A stretch of DNA of 20,711 nt from an uncultured Proteiniphilum sp. (GTDB lineage Bacteria > Bacteroidota > Bacteroidia > Bacteroidales > Dysgonomonadaceae): assembly GCF_937873925.1 (NCBI RefSeq), contig NZ_CALNAT010000045.1:1-20711 (forward strand). Reading direction: 5' to 3'. Every line of letters begins with the position of its first letter. Position 1 is the stretch's first letter. The notes beneath the pieces are model-generated. The model was not told where the DNA came from, did not search any database, and saw nothing but the letters and a program-made list of their open reading frames with translations. Shown here one piece after another: positions 1 to 6,966 of the stretch. The position numbers and the translations under genes are program-made.

Positions 1-52
1 GAGCATCTGACTGTTAATCAGAGGGTCCTTGGTTCAAGTCCAAGAGGAAGAG
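1..52 (+). tRNA. tRNA-Asn (GTT), 5' end cut off by the window
   Basis: The 3' portion of a tRNA is visible. The anticodon arm has a 5-bp stem (6-10 with 18-22) around loop CTGTTAA, giving anticodon GTT at 13-15 and hence asparagine. The T arm has a 5-bp stem (28-32 with 40-44) around TTCAAGT. The 3' acceptor strand is 45-51 with discriminator G52. The next bases are CAGG, so CCA is not encoded, as is common in Bacteroidetes. The D arm and the 5' acceptor strand lie outside the window. Confidence 0.93.
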
Positions 53-56
53 CAGG

Positions 57-84
57 AAAACGGGTCGGAAGGCTCGTTTTTTTT
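57..84 (+). terminator. Rho-independent terminator of the tRNA-Asn
   Basis: AAAACGGGTC (57-66) pairs with GGCTCGTTTT (71-80), allowing two G-U pairs, around a GGAA loop. An uninterrupted T run covers 77-84. It lies immediately after the tRNA and on the same strand. Confidence 0.8.
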
Positions 85-257
85 GTTGTATAACTATGGA
101 TCTTTCCCTCTCCGAAAACAATTTCTGATAATTGCCCGTTTAAGACGAAAGAACAAGGGAAGGTGATAAGATGATTGGAGGGAAGGTGGAATGGTTGATC
201 TGATGATATATTAATATGCCAATGTGCTGATCGGTAAATCTGTTAATTGATATTTAT

Positions 258-1214
258 ATGAAGAGAGTGTTGATTGCATACCGCCTGAAGCCGGAGGGAC
301 TGAAAGCGCTGGAAGGGAAATATGAGGTTGCTTTGCCTGTCGATAAATCGTACTTTACCAGAGAGGAAGTGATGGAACTGATTCCGAATTACGAGGTACT
401 TGTCCCCAATTTCAGTTTTTATACCGATAAGGAGATCATGGACAGGGCGGTGAAACTGGAGTTGATCTCTAATTACGGTGTGGGGTTCAATAATATCGAT
501 GTGGATTACGCCACAAAAAAAGGAATTGTGGTCACAAATATACCCAACAGTACACGCGAACCCACGGCTGAATTTGCTTTCGCGCTCCTGCTGGCAGCCG
601 GGCGCCGCATAGGCTACTATGATCGTAAATTGCGTACTGACGAAGGGGTAAGCTGGGGTATTTACGCCGAGGGCGGCTTGCCGGTATATGGAAAAACATT
701 GGGTATTATTGGTATGGGACGTATCGGGCAATCACTGGCGCGCCGTGCCGTGGCGTCGGGTATGGAGATCATCTACCATAACAGAACCCCGCTGGAAGAA
801 GCGGTCGAGCACCTATATAATGCGCGATATGTCGCATTTGAGGAACTGCTCAAAACGGCCGATTATATTTCGCTGAATGCACCTTATACAACTCAAACGC
901 ACCATCTGATAGGTGAAGAGCAACTGAATAGGATGAAACCCACCGCGGTATTCATCAATACGGCCCGTGGCAGTATAGTGGATGAGAAGGCGCTGGCAAA
1001 AGCACTGAAAGAAAAGACGATCTGGGCTGCCGGATTGGATGTGTACGAGAATGAGCCGCATATCCTTCCGGAACTGCTGCAACTCGATAACGTGGTGCTT
1101 GCACCTCACGCTGCGACCAAGACAATAGAAGACCGTATCAACATGTCGGTTGAGATGGCGCAGAATATCATAGGATTTTATGAAGGGACCTACTCCGTAT
1201 CGCGGGTAAATTGA
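258..1214 (+). CDS. D-2-hydroxyacid dehydrogenase, NAD(P)-dependent
   Basis: A cytosolic oxidoreductase of the D-isomer-specific 2-hydroxyacid dehydrogenase family, which interconverts 2-keto acids and D-2-hydroxy acids. The 318-residue length is normal. The nucleotide-binding Rossmann motif GMGRIG is at residues 152-157, preceded by the hinge into the cofactor domain near residue 100. The expected catalytic set is present: Arg237 in NTARGS, Glu266 in ENEP and His284 in APHAAT. The exact substrate (glyoxylate/hydroxypyruvate, lactate or phosphoglycerate type) cannot be told from sequence. The ATG at 258 is the first in frame and leaves a full N-terminal domain; no clear Shine-Dalgarno sequence is seen. 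It ends 46 nt before the M16 peptidase gene and the two may be co-transcribed. The 173 bases before it (85-257) hold only a purine-rich, word-like spacer. Confidence 0.9.
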   Translation: MKRVLIAYRLKPEGLKALEGKYEVALPVDKSYFTREEVMELIPNYEVLVPNFSFYTDKEIMDRAVKLELISNYGVGFNNIDVDYATKKGIVVTNIPNSTREPTAEFAFALLLAAGRRIGYYDRKLRTDEGVSWGIYAEGGLPVYGKTLGIIGMGRIGQSLARRAVASGMEIIYHNRTPLEEAVEHLYNARYVAFEELLKTADYISLNAPYTTQTHHLIGEEQLNRMKPTAVFINTARGSIVDEKALAKALKEKTIWAAGLDVYENEPHILPELLQLDNVVLAPHAATKTIEDRINMSVEMAQNIIGFYEGTYSVSRVN

Positions 1215-1260
1215 TTTTGGACGGAACAGACGCAAACGAGAGAGGAGCATTAGACAACAA

Positions 1261-2487
1261 ATGGTACAGACACACACTTTATTGAACGGTTTACGCATCA
1301 TTCACCGTTCTTTTCCATCCGACATATCCTATTGCGGGATTGCGGTGAACACCGGCACCCGGGATGAATTTCCCGGTGAGCACGGCATGGCCCATTTTGT
1401 AGAGCATATGCTCTTCAAAGGTACGGAAAAACGCAGGGCGCACCATGTTGTTAACCGGATGGAAGATATAGGAGGGGAACTCAACGCCTACACAGCTAAG
1501 GAAGAGACATTTATTTATGCTGCCTTTCCCGGGGAATATTTATCCCGTGCGATGGAGCTGTTGAGTGATATTGTCTTTCATTCACAATTTTCTGACCGGC
1601 AGATCGAAAGGGAACGGGAGGTAATCATCGATGAAATTCATTCATACAACGATTCGCCTTCGGAACTGATATATGACGATTTTGAAAATCTGCTGTTCGC
1701 CGGCCACGATCTCGGACACTATATATTGGGCGATCCTGAAACATTACATTCATTCACTACCGGAAATATGAAACGCTTTGTCGAACGGCAGTACCGGCCG
1801 GCCGGCATGGTTTTTTTCTCTTTTGGAAAAACACCCTTTTCAAAAGTGGTCCGTCTGGCGGAGAAATTCTTTTCGTTCGCATCTAACCCGTCGAGCGGAG
1901 CATTCTCCGTCAAAAGGAGGATTTCTCCCGGAATCCTGGTTCCCACAAAAACAGAGATGCAAAAAGATACTTCCCAATCACATGTAATAATGGGGTGGAG
2001 TACATTCAGCATGCATCATCCTCATAAATATGTGTTGTATATGATCAATCATATACTGGGCGGAGGAAGCCTGAACAGTCGTCTCAACGTTTCGCTCAGA
2101 GAAAAACACGGACTGGTATATAATGTAGAATCAAATCTGACATTGTATTCCGATACCGGCCTGTTCACCATTTACTTTGCTTCTGATCCTAAATTCAGGA
2201 AGAGATGCCTGCAGCTGATCGGCAAAGAGATTGAGAAGATTATGTCTGCGGAATTAACCCCCATGCAACTGATGCGGGCCAGGCGGCAGTGGAAAGGACA
2301 GCTGGGTATTGCCGCGGAAAATCATGAAAACAACGCGTTGGGAATGGGAAAGACCTTTTTGCATTTTGACCGCTATACGCCGTTGACCGATCTCTATACC
2401 CGAATCGACCGGATCACGCCCCAGGAGATCAGGATAGTCGCCAACGAAATATTCTCGACCCCTCCTTTTGAGTTGAGTTATATATGA
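1261..2487 (+). CDS. M16 family zinc metallopeptidase (pitrilysin / processing-peptidase type)
   Basis: A single-chain M16 peptidase of 408 residues, the compact size of the bacterial processing-peptidase-like M16B group. The inverted zinc motif HxxEH is complete (His45, Glu48, His49 in AHFVEHMLF). Glu125, 76 residues after His49 in the VIIDEI stretch, is the expected third ligand, so the enzyme should be active. The second, non-catalytic half keeps the conserved SRLNVSLREKHGLVY stretch that contributes to the substrate pocket. No signal peptide is evident, so a cytosolic role in peptide degradation is likely. The ATG at 1261 follows AGAGGAG at 1241-1247, a rather distant but recognisable ribosome-binding site. 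The gene lies 46 nt after the dehydrogenase on the same strand. Confidence 0.93.
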   Translation: MVQTHTLLNGLRIIHRSFPSDISYCGIAVNTGTRDEFPGEHGMAHFVEHMLFKGTEKRRAHHVVNRMEDIGGELNAYTAKEETFIYAAFPGEYLSRAMELLSDIVFHSQFSDRQIEREREVIIDEIHSYNDSPSELIYDDFENLLFAGHDLGHYILGDPETLHSFTTGNMKRFVERQYRPAGMVFFSFGKTPFSKVVRLAEKFFSFASNPSSGAFSVKRRISPGILVPTKTEMQKDTSQSHVIMGWSTFSMHHPHKYVLYMINHILGGGSLNSRLNVSLREKHGLVYNVESNLTLYSDTGLFTIYFASDPKFRKRCLQLIGKEIEKIMSAELTPMQLMRARRQWKGQLGIAAENHENNALGMGKTFLHFDRYTPLTDLYTRIDRITPQEIRIVANEIFSTPPFELSYI

Positions 2488-2720
2488 TCTGATCTGCAGA
2501 ATGCCTCTTTCTGTTGAAATATAGGATTTTATACGAACAATAATCACCGCCGGATGTTTTATTCCGTAGATTTTGACGTTTGAAAGAGAATATCTGACAA
2601 AACAATATCCGACTGCGGGATGTTGTATCTACAGTTTTTGAACTATTTCTGAAAGGAGTAGTTTGAATTTATTGAAGAGTATGATTTTCAAACGAACAAA
2701 CTAACTGGATTTTTAACTAA

Positions 2721-3350
2721 ATGAAAAAAATTATGAAAAAAATGAGACTTTCGCTGATCGCAGCGATGCTTGTCCTGGTAACGGCGGCAAGCGCACAGGC
2801 AAACCTGGGAGTAAAAGGTGGTGTGAACATGTCGAACTTTTATGGTGACGAATTGGACGATAAAAATGTAAAGATCGGTTTCCATGTAGGTTTGGCGGCT
2901 GATTATGAATTTATGTACAACAGCGCTATTCAAACAGGGTTGTTCTTCACTACCAAAGGGTTCAAGACAGAGAATGTTGACTTGGATGCCGAATACACAG
3001 AAAACCTGATGTACCTGCAACTGCCCGTTCATTATGCTTATAAGCTGGATGTTTCACCCGGAACCCGTATTGTTTTTCATGCAGGTCCTTACGCCGCATA
3101 TGGAGTGGGTGGCAGCAGAAAGGCTTCAGTGGGTAATATCTCCGGTGAATGGGATGTGGATAAGATATTCGGCGATGGCAACAGGCAGTATAAGCCGTTC
3201 GATGCCGGTTTAGGCCTTGGTGTGGGCGCCGAATTCGGGCAGATAATATTCGATCTTGGCTGGGATGTGGGATTGGTGAATATCTCCAATGTCTCGGACG
3301 GAAATATCAAAAACCAGAACGCTTACCTCTCTGTGGGATATAATTTCTGA
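2721..3350 (+). CDS. Outer-membrane beta-barrel protein (PorT / porin-like family)
   Basis: A 209-residue exported protein. A basic start and hydrophobic stretch end in ASAQA, a signal-peptidase I site near residues 23-27. The mature protein begins NLGVKGGVNMSNF, the usual opening of the small Bacteroidetes barrels (OMP_b-brl_2 type), and then alternates aromatic/hydrophobic and polar residues as in transmembrane beta strands, ending in an aromatic (SVGYNF) that suits BAM-dependent assembly. It probably forms an eight-stranded barrel in the outer membrane; function is unknown. Two nearby starts exist (M1 and M5), and M1 is used here. The gene stands alone after a 233-nt gap and is closed by a strong terminator. 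Confidence 0.85.
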   Translation: MKKIMKKMRLSLIAAMLVLVTAASAQANLGVKGGVNMSNFYGDELDDKNVKIGFHVGLAADYEFMYNSAIQTGLFFTTKGFKTENVDLDAEYTENLMYLQLPVHYAYKLDVSPGTRIVFHAGPYAAYGVGGSRKASVGNISGEWDVDKIFGDGNRQYKPFDAGLGLGVGAEFGQIIFDLGWDVGLVNISNVSDGNIKNQNAYLSVGYNF

Positions 3351-3391
3351 TCCATAGTAGAAAATAATTGTAGTAAGCTGATTATCAATCG

Positions 3392-3421
3392 GGATGGCTC
3401 CAAAAGGGTCATCCTTTTTTT
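3392..3421 (+). terminator. Strong rho-independent terminator overlapping the convergent gene's stop codon
   Basis: GGATGGCTC (3392-3400) pairs over its full 9 bp with GGGTCATCC (3406-3414), two pairs being G-U, around loop CAAAA. T3415-T3421 follows. It ends the barrel gene. The final two Ts are part of the leftward TAA stop codon of the PBP4 gene (3420-3422), so the convergent genes are packed with no spare base. Confidence 0.9.
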
Positions 3422-4856
3422 ACAAACCGAGCAGGAACTGCTCTATGGCCCCTTTCACCTCGGGACGGGTTCCATTGAACTTATTCACCATTATAGTGAA
3501 GGCATATTTCTTATTGCCGTCGATAAGGTATCCCGAAAAACATTGGACTCCTCCTATACTACCGCTTTTTGCCGCTACCTTCCCGCTAAGCCTGGTATTC
3601 TGCAGGAAAGACTGCAACGTTCCTTCCTTCCCGGCTTTCGGTAACGAATTGAAGAAGGCGGCGGAGTGTCTGCTTTTACCGTACATATGTACCAGCAAAT
3701 CGGTCAGGAATTGTGCACTCACTCCGTTTTGAGGGGCCAAACCGCACCCGTCGTACATCTGTAGCGAGGTGGTGACGAGCCCGTTTCTTTTCCAGTGTTC
3801 CTGTGTATATTCAATCCCTGCTTGCAGTGCATCGGCATAGATATCGCTCCTGCCGCTGCCGCCGATAGTGCGGATCAGATGTTCAGCAAAATGATTGTTG
3901 CTTTCCACATTTACCTCCCGGATGATATCCTTCAGAGGGCGCGACGCCTGTGTAAAAATCACTCTGCCGATGCGATAAGACTGCGTCCTGTCCGCCGTGC
4001 AAATCGCTGAAAGATAATCCGTACGGGCTGTCTCCACCTTCCCTGTCTGCAATCCGGCGCGGGAAAGGTGATCGGCCAGGGTTTCCCCCAGCAGCAATCC
4101 CGGGTCGGGGATATCGCCTTTGATGCTGAATTCAGTCCTTCCGCCCGGGATGTTTCCCCTCACTGTCCGGTTATATGAAAAGGGAGTACCGTAAATGTAA
4201 CCGTTGTCGCGTCCGGTACTGTTGAGCGTAAGCGAATTTTGAAAGGTAAGACCCTTGATTTCTGGTTCTGTACGCAGGATGCGGGGACAACTGCTTCTGT
4301 CGGTCGTATTAAAAAACAGCCGGTAGCTGTTATCAAAAATACTGATGCCATAAGCACCTGCCGCATAGTAATTCCCCATGTCTATCCAGGTCCATTCGGG
4401 CGAAATACCGTCATAACCGAATAGATTATCTACTACGTAGATGGAATATTCCCTGTCCGTGGGAAGGATCTTTTTCAGGGCATCGGCGCTATTGATAAAA
4501 AAAGCGTTCGGGTTTTCCCCGAAGGCTTCACTGCCCAGCGTGGGGTCACCGGAGCCAAGCACCAGAATACGCGACGGATCATCGGCGTCGAGCGCCACTT
4601 CGGTCTTGTACCGATAGTTGTCGCCGAACATTTCCAGCACTGTGGCAGTAGTGATCAGTTTCAATACCGATGCCGGCGTGAGCGATTTTTCGGCATCATA
4701 CGAAACGATGCTTCTTCCGCTTTCCAGTTCCACCACGGAGATACCTACCGACGCATGTTTCAGGGCAGGATGACTGATGAAACGCTGTAGCGGGGTTTGC
4801 GGATAGGCGAATCCGGCAAAAAAAAGAAAGAGGGCGGAGAAGAGATACTTAGTCAT
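3420..4856 (-). CDS. dacB: D-alanyl-D-alanine carboxypeptidase/endopeptidase, PBP4 type (peptidase S13)
   Basis: A periplasmic penicillin-binding protein of class C that trims or cleaves D-Ala-containing cross-links in peptidoglycan. The signal peptide is the first 19-20 residues (MTKYLFSALFLFFAGFAYPQ). All three active-site motifs are present: SxxK as Ser63-Val-Leu-Lys66, SxN as Ser319-Asn-Asn321, and KTG as Lys430-Ser-Gly432. The long stretch between the first two motifs matches the insertion domains typical of S13. The downstream family segment around residues 369-378 reads DGCGLAPQNG, with Cys where Ser is usual. The 478-residue length is normal. It is a single leftward gene, divergent from the flavoprotein gene, with a -7 promoter box just upstream. 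Confidence 0.93.
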   Translation of the reverse strand: MTKYLFSALFLFFAGFAYPQTPLQRFISHPALKHASVGISVVELESGRSIVSYDAEKSLTPASVLKLITTATVLEMFGDNYRYKTEVALDADDPSRILVLGSGDPTLGSEAFGENPNAFFINSADALKKILPTDREYSIYVVDNLFGYDGISPEWTWIDMGNYYAAGAYGISIFDNSYRLFFNTTDRSSCPRILRTEPEIKGLTFQNSLTLNSTGRDNGYIYGTPFSYNRTVRGNIPGGRTEFSIKGDIPDPGLLLGETLADHLSRAGLQTGKVETARTDYLSAICTADRTQSYRIGRVIFTQASRPLKDIIREVNVESNNHFAEHLIRTIGGSGRSDIYADALQAGIEYTQEHWKRNGLVTTSLQMYDGCGLAPQNGVSAQFLTDLLVHMYGKSRHSAAFFNSLPKAGKEGTLQSFLQNTRLSGKVAAKSGSIGGVQCFSGYLIDGNKKYAFTIMVNKFNGTRPEVKGAIEQFLLGL

Positions 4857-4878
4857 GGATACATTTCTTTGATTTTTA

Positions 4879-4886
4879 CAAAAATA
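4879..4886 (-). promoter_or_regulatory. Candidate -7 promoter box for the PBP4 gene
   Basis: On the minus strand this reads TATTTTTG, a perfect match to the Bacteroidetes -7 consensus TAnnTTTG, and it would give a leader of roughly 15 nt before the ATG at 4856. No TTG is seen 19-21 nt upstream, so the match is partial and rests on position. Confidence 0.45.
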
Positions 4887-4927
4887 AGAAAAAAATTACA
4901 GATCGTTCTATTTATTACGCTCATTCT

Positions 4928-5008
4928 CTCCTAATAAGTAATGGAATTTCTTAAAAAAAATCCCCATTTTAAGGGATTGTCATCACTGTTCAAAAGAGGT
5001 ATTTTTGT
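4928..5008 (+). promoter_or_regulatory. Operator-promoter repeat, copy 1 (before the flavoprotein gene)
   Basis: This 81-bp segment is 71/81 identical, without gaps, to 6801-6881. It contains CTTAAAA (4950-4956) with TTTTAAG (4967-4973), and overlapping this AATCCC (4959-4964) with GGGATT (4973-4978). The promoter is TTG at 4977-4979, a 20-nt spacer, then TATTTTTG at 5000-5007, a full match to the Bacteroidetes -7 consensus. The second inverted repeat is centred roughly 40-45 nt before the predicted transcription start, a usual place for an activator, and its right arm overlaps the -33 element. Because transcription should begin near 5012, an in-frame ATG at 4941 inside the repeat cannot be the protein start. 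Confidence 0.75.
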
Positions 5009-5042
5009 GAACTATCCACATTCATTTCCAAAATTCAATCAT

Positions 5043-5951
5043 ATGACAGACAATAAAAATTTTGAGGTAATCATCATCGGCGGAAGTTATGCAGGGCTTT
5101 CCGCAGCAATGGCATTGGGGCGTTCATTACGAAAAGTTTTAATTATCGACAGCGGAAGACCCTGTAACCGGCCAACACCCCATTCACATAATTTTATTAT
5201 ACAGGATGGAGAAAACCCAGGTACGATTGCGGAAAAAGCAAAAAAACAGGTTTTGAATTACAACACCGTGAAATTTCATAACGACCTTGCCATAAGGGGC
5301 GAGAAAACTGACACCGGTTTTGAGATTACTACGCAAACAGGTTCTATATTCGTAGCAAAGAAATTGGTTTTTGCCACAGGTGTAAAAGATATCATGCCCG
5401 ACATACCAGGCTTTTCAGAATGTTGGGGGATTACAGTCATTCATTGTCCCTATTGCCACGGTTACGAAGTAAAGAATGAGAGAACAGGTATTTTAGCCAA
5501 TGGATATTTTGCCTGTCACTATGCACAATTAGTGCGAAACCTTACCAAAAACCTCACTATTTTCACTAACGGTAAGACCGAATTTACTCCGGAACAAACA
5601 GGCAAATTTGCCAGACACAACATTCTGCTGATTGAAAAAGAAATTATTTACCTCAATCACGAAAACGGAAAGATCAGGCAAATTGTCTTTGAGGACCATT
5701 CAACTTTTGCACTCAAAGCCATTTACTCACGTCCTACATTTGAACAACATTGTAAAATACCCGAAATGTTAGGTTGCGAACTGACGGAACAAGGGCTTAT
5801 CAAAACAGATATGTTCCAGAAAACAAGTGTAGCCAATGTTTTTGCTTGTGGCGACAATACAAGTCCGATGCGTTCCGTAGCCTATGCGGTGGGTGCGGGA
5901 AATATTGCCGGTGCAATGGTAAATAACCAAATGACCGAAGAGGAATTTTAG
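5043..5951 (+). CDS. NAD(P)/FAD-dependent oxidoreductase, thioredoxin-reductase-like
   Basis: A cytosolic flavoprotein disulfide reductase-like enzyme. From the chosen start (302 residues), the FAD-binding motif GGSYAG is at 13-18, VFATGV around 109-114, the redox-type CPYC at 135-138 within HCPYCHGYEV, and a C-terminal FAD motif ACGDNT at 268-273. This is the thioredoxin reductase fold, but HCPYCHGYE marks the subgroup often found beside transcription regulators rather than genuine TrxB with CATC. The second nucleotide motif (GILANGYFA, 149 onward) is degenerate, so cofactor preference is open. The electron acceptor is unknown. The start at 5043 is preferred over the in-frame ATG at 4941 because that ATG lies within the promoter repeat, and MTDNKNFEVIIIGG is a normal family N-terminus. 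It shares its promoter sequence with the ABC transporter operon 1.9 kb downstream. Confidence 0.88.
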   Translation: MTDNKNFEVIIIGGSYAGLSAAMALGRSLRKVLIIDSGRPCNRPTPHSHNFIIQDGENPGTIAEKAKKQVLNYNTVKFHNDLAIRGEKTDTGFEITTQTGSIFVAKKLVFATGVKDIMPDIPGFSECWGITVIHCPYCHGYEVKNERTGILANGYFACHYAQLVRNLTKNLTIFTNGKTEFTPEQTGKFARHNILLIEKEIIYLNHENGKIRQIVFEDHSTFALKAIYSRPTFEQHCKIPEMLGCELTEQGLIKTDMFQKTSVANVFACGDNTSPMRSVAYAVGAGNIAGAMVNNQMTEEEF

Positions 5952-6015
5952 TGAAAAAACAGGGATTAATGAACACAATGTCTATTCTACAAATATGAAC
6001 AAAAACAAAATCAAC

Positions 6016-6128
6016 ATGAACAGAAATAAATTACTTGCCTTCATATATTGATAATCCTGTGGACTTCTTACCGGGTGTTGAAGAAAGGCAAAGAGAGCCG
6101 CAAGTCGAACTTTTTATTCCCGGAGTAG
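6016..6128 (+). other. Possible frameshifted remnant of a small membrane protein
   Basis: Just after the flavoprotein gene an ATG at 6016 opens MNRNKLLAFIY and stops at 6049. In another frame an uninterrupted stretch runs from about 6030 to the TAG at 6126: a hydrophobic segment (HILIILWTSY) followed by a basic tail (RVLKKGKESRKS). Joined at about 6042 they would make one small single-span membrane protein. The codons of the second part look gene-like (G/C-rich third positions). It overlaps the 3' end of the leftward lipoprotein gene. This may be chance. Confidence 0.2.
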
Positions 6129-6599
6129 TACTATTTTTTCGTCTACTTTATCAATAAAGGCATGGTATTTCTCCGGAACCTCACTTTTCATTCTATCCAA
6201 GTGCCAATATTTTCTCACTCCTTTTACATTGTATTCTATATATAATCCTCCGTAATCGACGCAGTCGGGGCATCCGATCACGGATTTAGATTCTTTCAGT
6301 AAATCAGAGGGAAAATAACCCAGCAGATCTTTCACTTCTTCAAATTGGTTTTGAGATAGTTGAGCGAAGTTTCCGGTATAGAACCCATCTGAATAAAGCG
6401 GAGGATATTGTGTTCGTGTGTCTTTAAATAATTTATTTTCCTCCAATTTATAAAAAGCAATACAATCTCCACTACACATACTGTGGTAGCTTCCGAAAAT
6501 AATATAATCCTTATCGGCAAGCTTTATTTCATTTTTTTCGCATGAATGAAACAGGACAGTCAGGCAACAGACCAAGATTGTAAAAGATTTTTGTACCAT
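6114..6599 (-). CDS. Lipoprotein of unknown function
   Basis: A 161-residue predicted lipoprotein. The N-terminus is a hydrophobic signal ending in the lipobox LFHSC, with Cys20 as the acylation site, followed by EKNE. The mature part carries MCSGDC (about 42-47) and later CPDC (about 109-112), two CxxxC/CxxC-like cysteine pairs that might form disulfides or bind metal. The rest is a mixed alpha/beta sequence of no family I recognise with confidence; a faint resemblance to small Bacteroidetes DUF6438-like lipoproteins (C-x-G-x-C followed by an aromatic strand) was noted. It lies leftward between the flavoprotein gene and the ABC operon, not co-oriented with either. No convincing promoter was found upstream in the AT-rich spacer. 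Confidence 0.7.
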   Translation of the reverse strand: MVQKSFTILVCCLTVLFHSCEKNEIKLADKDYIIFGSYHSMCSGDCIAFYKLEENKLFKDTRTQYPPLYSDGFYTGNFAQLSQNQFEEVKDLLGYFPSDLLKESKSVIGCPDCVDYGGLYIEYNVKGVRKYWHLDRMKSEVPEKYHAFIDKVDEKIVLLRE

Positions 6600-6800
6600 A
6601 ATGATGAATTTAATAAAATAAATTTAAAAAAATAAAGCGTTCCGACTCCGTAACTGTTTATATTGACGAAAGAATATTACCGAATGTTGCATAGGAAGGA
6701 TTAAATTATGTTAATCTATTCCTGCGCAAGTTTTGAATTTGCCAAATCCACAATATCAACATTATAATATCAGCCAAAAAAGTCGGTCTTCTCGCTGAAA
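6600..6800. other. AT-rich intergenic spacer, no gene seen
   Basis: With the following operator repeat and leader, the region 6600-6966 is gene-free. The first 200 bases carry stops in all frames I checked and no strong hairpin. GCAAGTT-TTG-AATTTGC (about 6725-6741) is a near-perfect small inverted repeat. The leader after the promoter (6882-6966) holds two copies of CAAACATTC about 29 nt apart and a short GCCG-TT-CGGC hairpin. Confidence 0.5.
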
Positions 6801-6881
6801 CTCCTCATAAATAATGGCATTTCTTAAAAAAAATCCCAATTTTAAGGGATTGTGATGCCTGTTCAGAGGTGGTATTTTTGT
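6801..6881 (+). promoter_or_regulatory. Operator-promoter repeat, copy 2 (before the ABC transporter operon)
   Basis: This is the second copy of the 81-bp element. CTTAAAA (6823-6829) with TTTTAAG (6840-6846), and AATCCC (6832-6837) with GGGATT (6846-6851), are unchanged from copy 1. The promoter is TTG at 6850-6852, a 20-nt spacer, and TATTTTTG at 6873-6880. Transcription should start near 6885, leaving a leader of about 80 nt before the ABC gene at 6967. Differences from copy 1 cluster between the -33 and -7 elements. Confidence 0.75.
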
Positions 6882-6966
6882 AAAAAAATACAAACATTCG
6901 CTTTGGCGTCGCCGTTCGGCAAACATTCACGCAATGTATAATCATCAAAAACAGTATAACAAATAA

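Noticed and set aside
243..731. Leftward open frame opposite the D-2-hydroxyacid dehydrogenase
   Set aside because: The plus-strand frame has all catalytic motifs; this one is its shadow.
2488..2720. Promoter for the outer-membrane barrel (TTTG at 2662, TATGATTTTC at 2680)
   Set aside because: The spacing between the two elements is 14 nt instead of about 20 and the second element does not match TAnnTTTG.
4941..5042. In-frame upstream ATG giving the flavoprotein a 34-residue N-terminal extension
   Set aside because: The extension is encoded by the operator-promoter repeat itself, including the -7 box, and is upstream of the predicted transcription start; the family begins with a short stretch before the GGSYAG motif.
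4928..6881. The 81-bp repeat as a CRISPR unit, MITE or insertion-sequence end
   Set aside because: There are only two copies, in the same orientation, each ending at a working-looking promoter 35-85 nt before a gene; there are no terminal inverted repeats, target duplications or spacer array.
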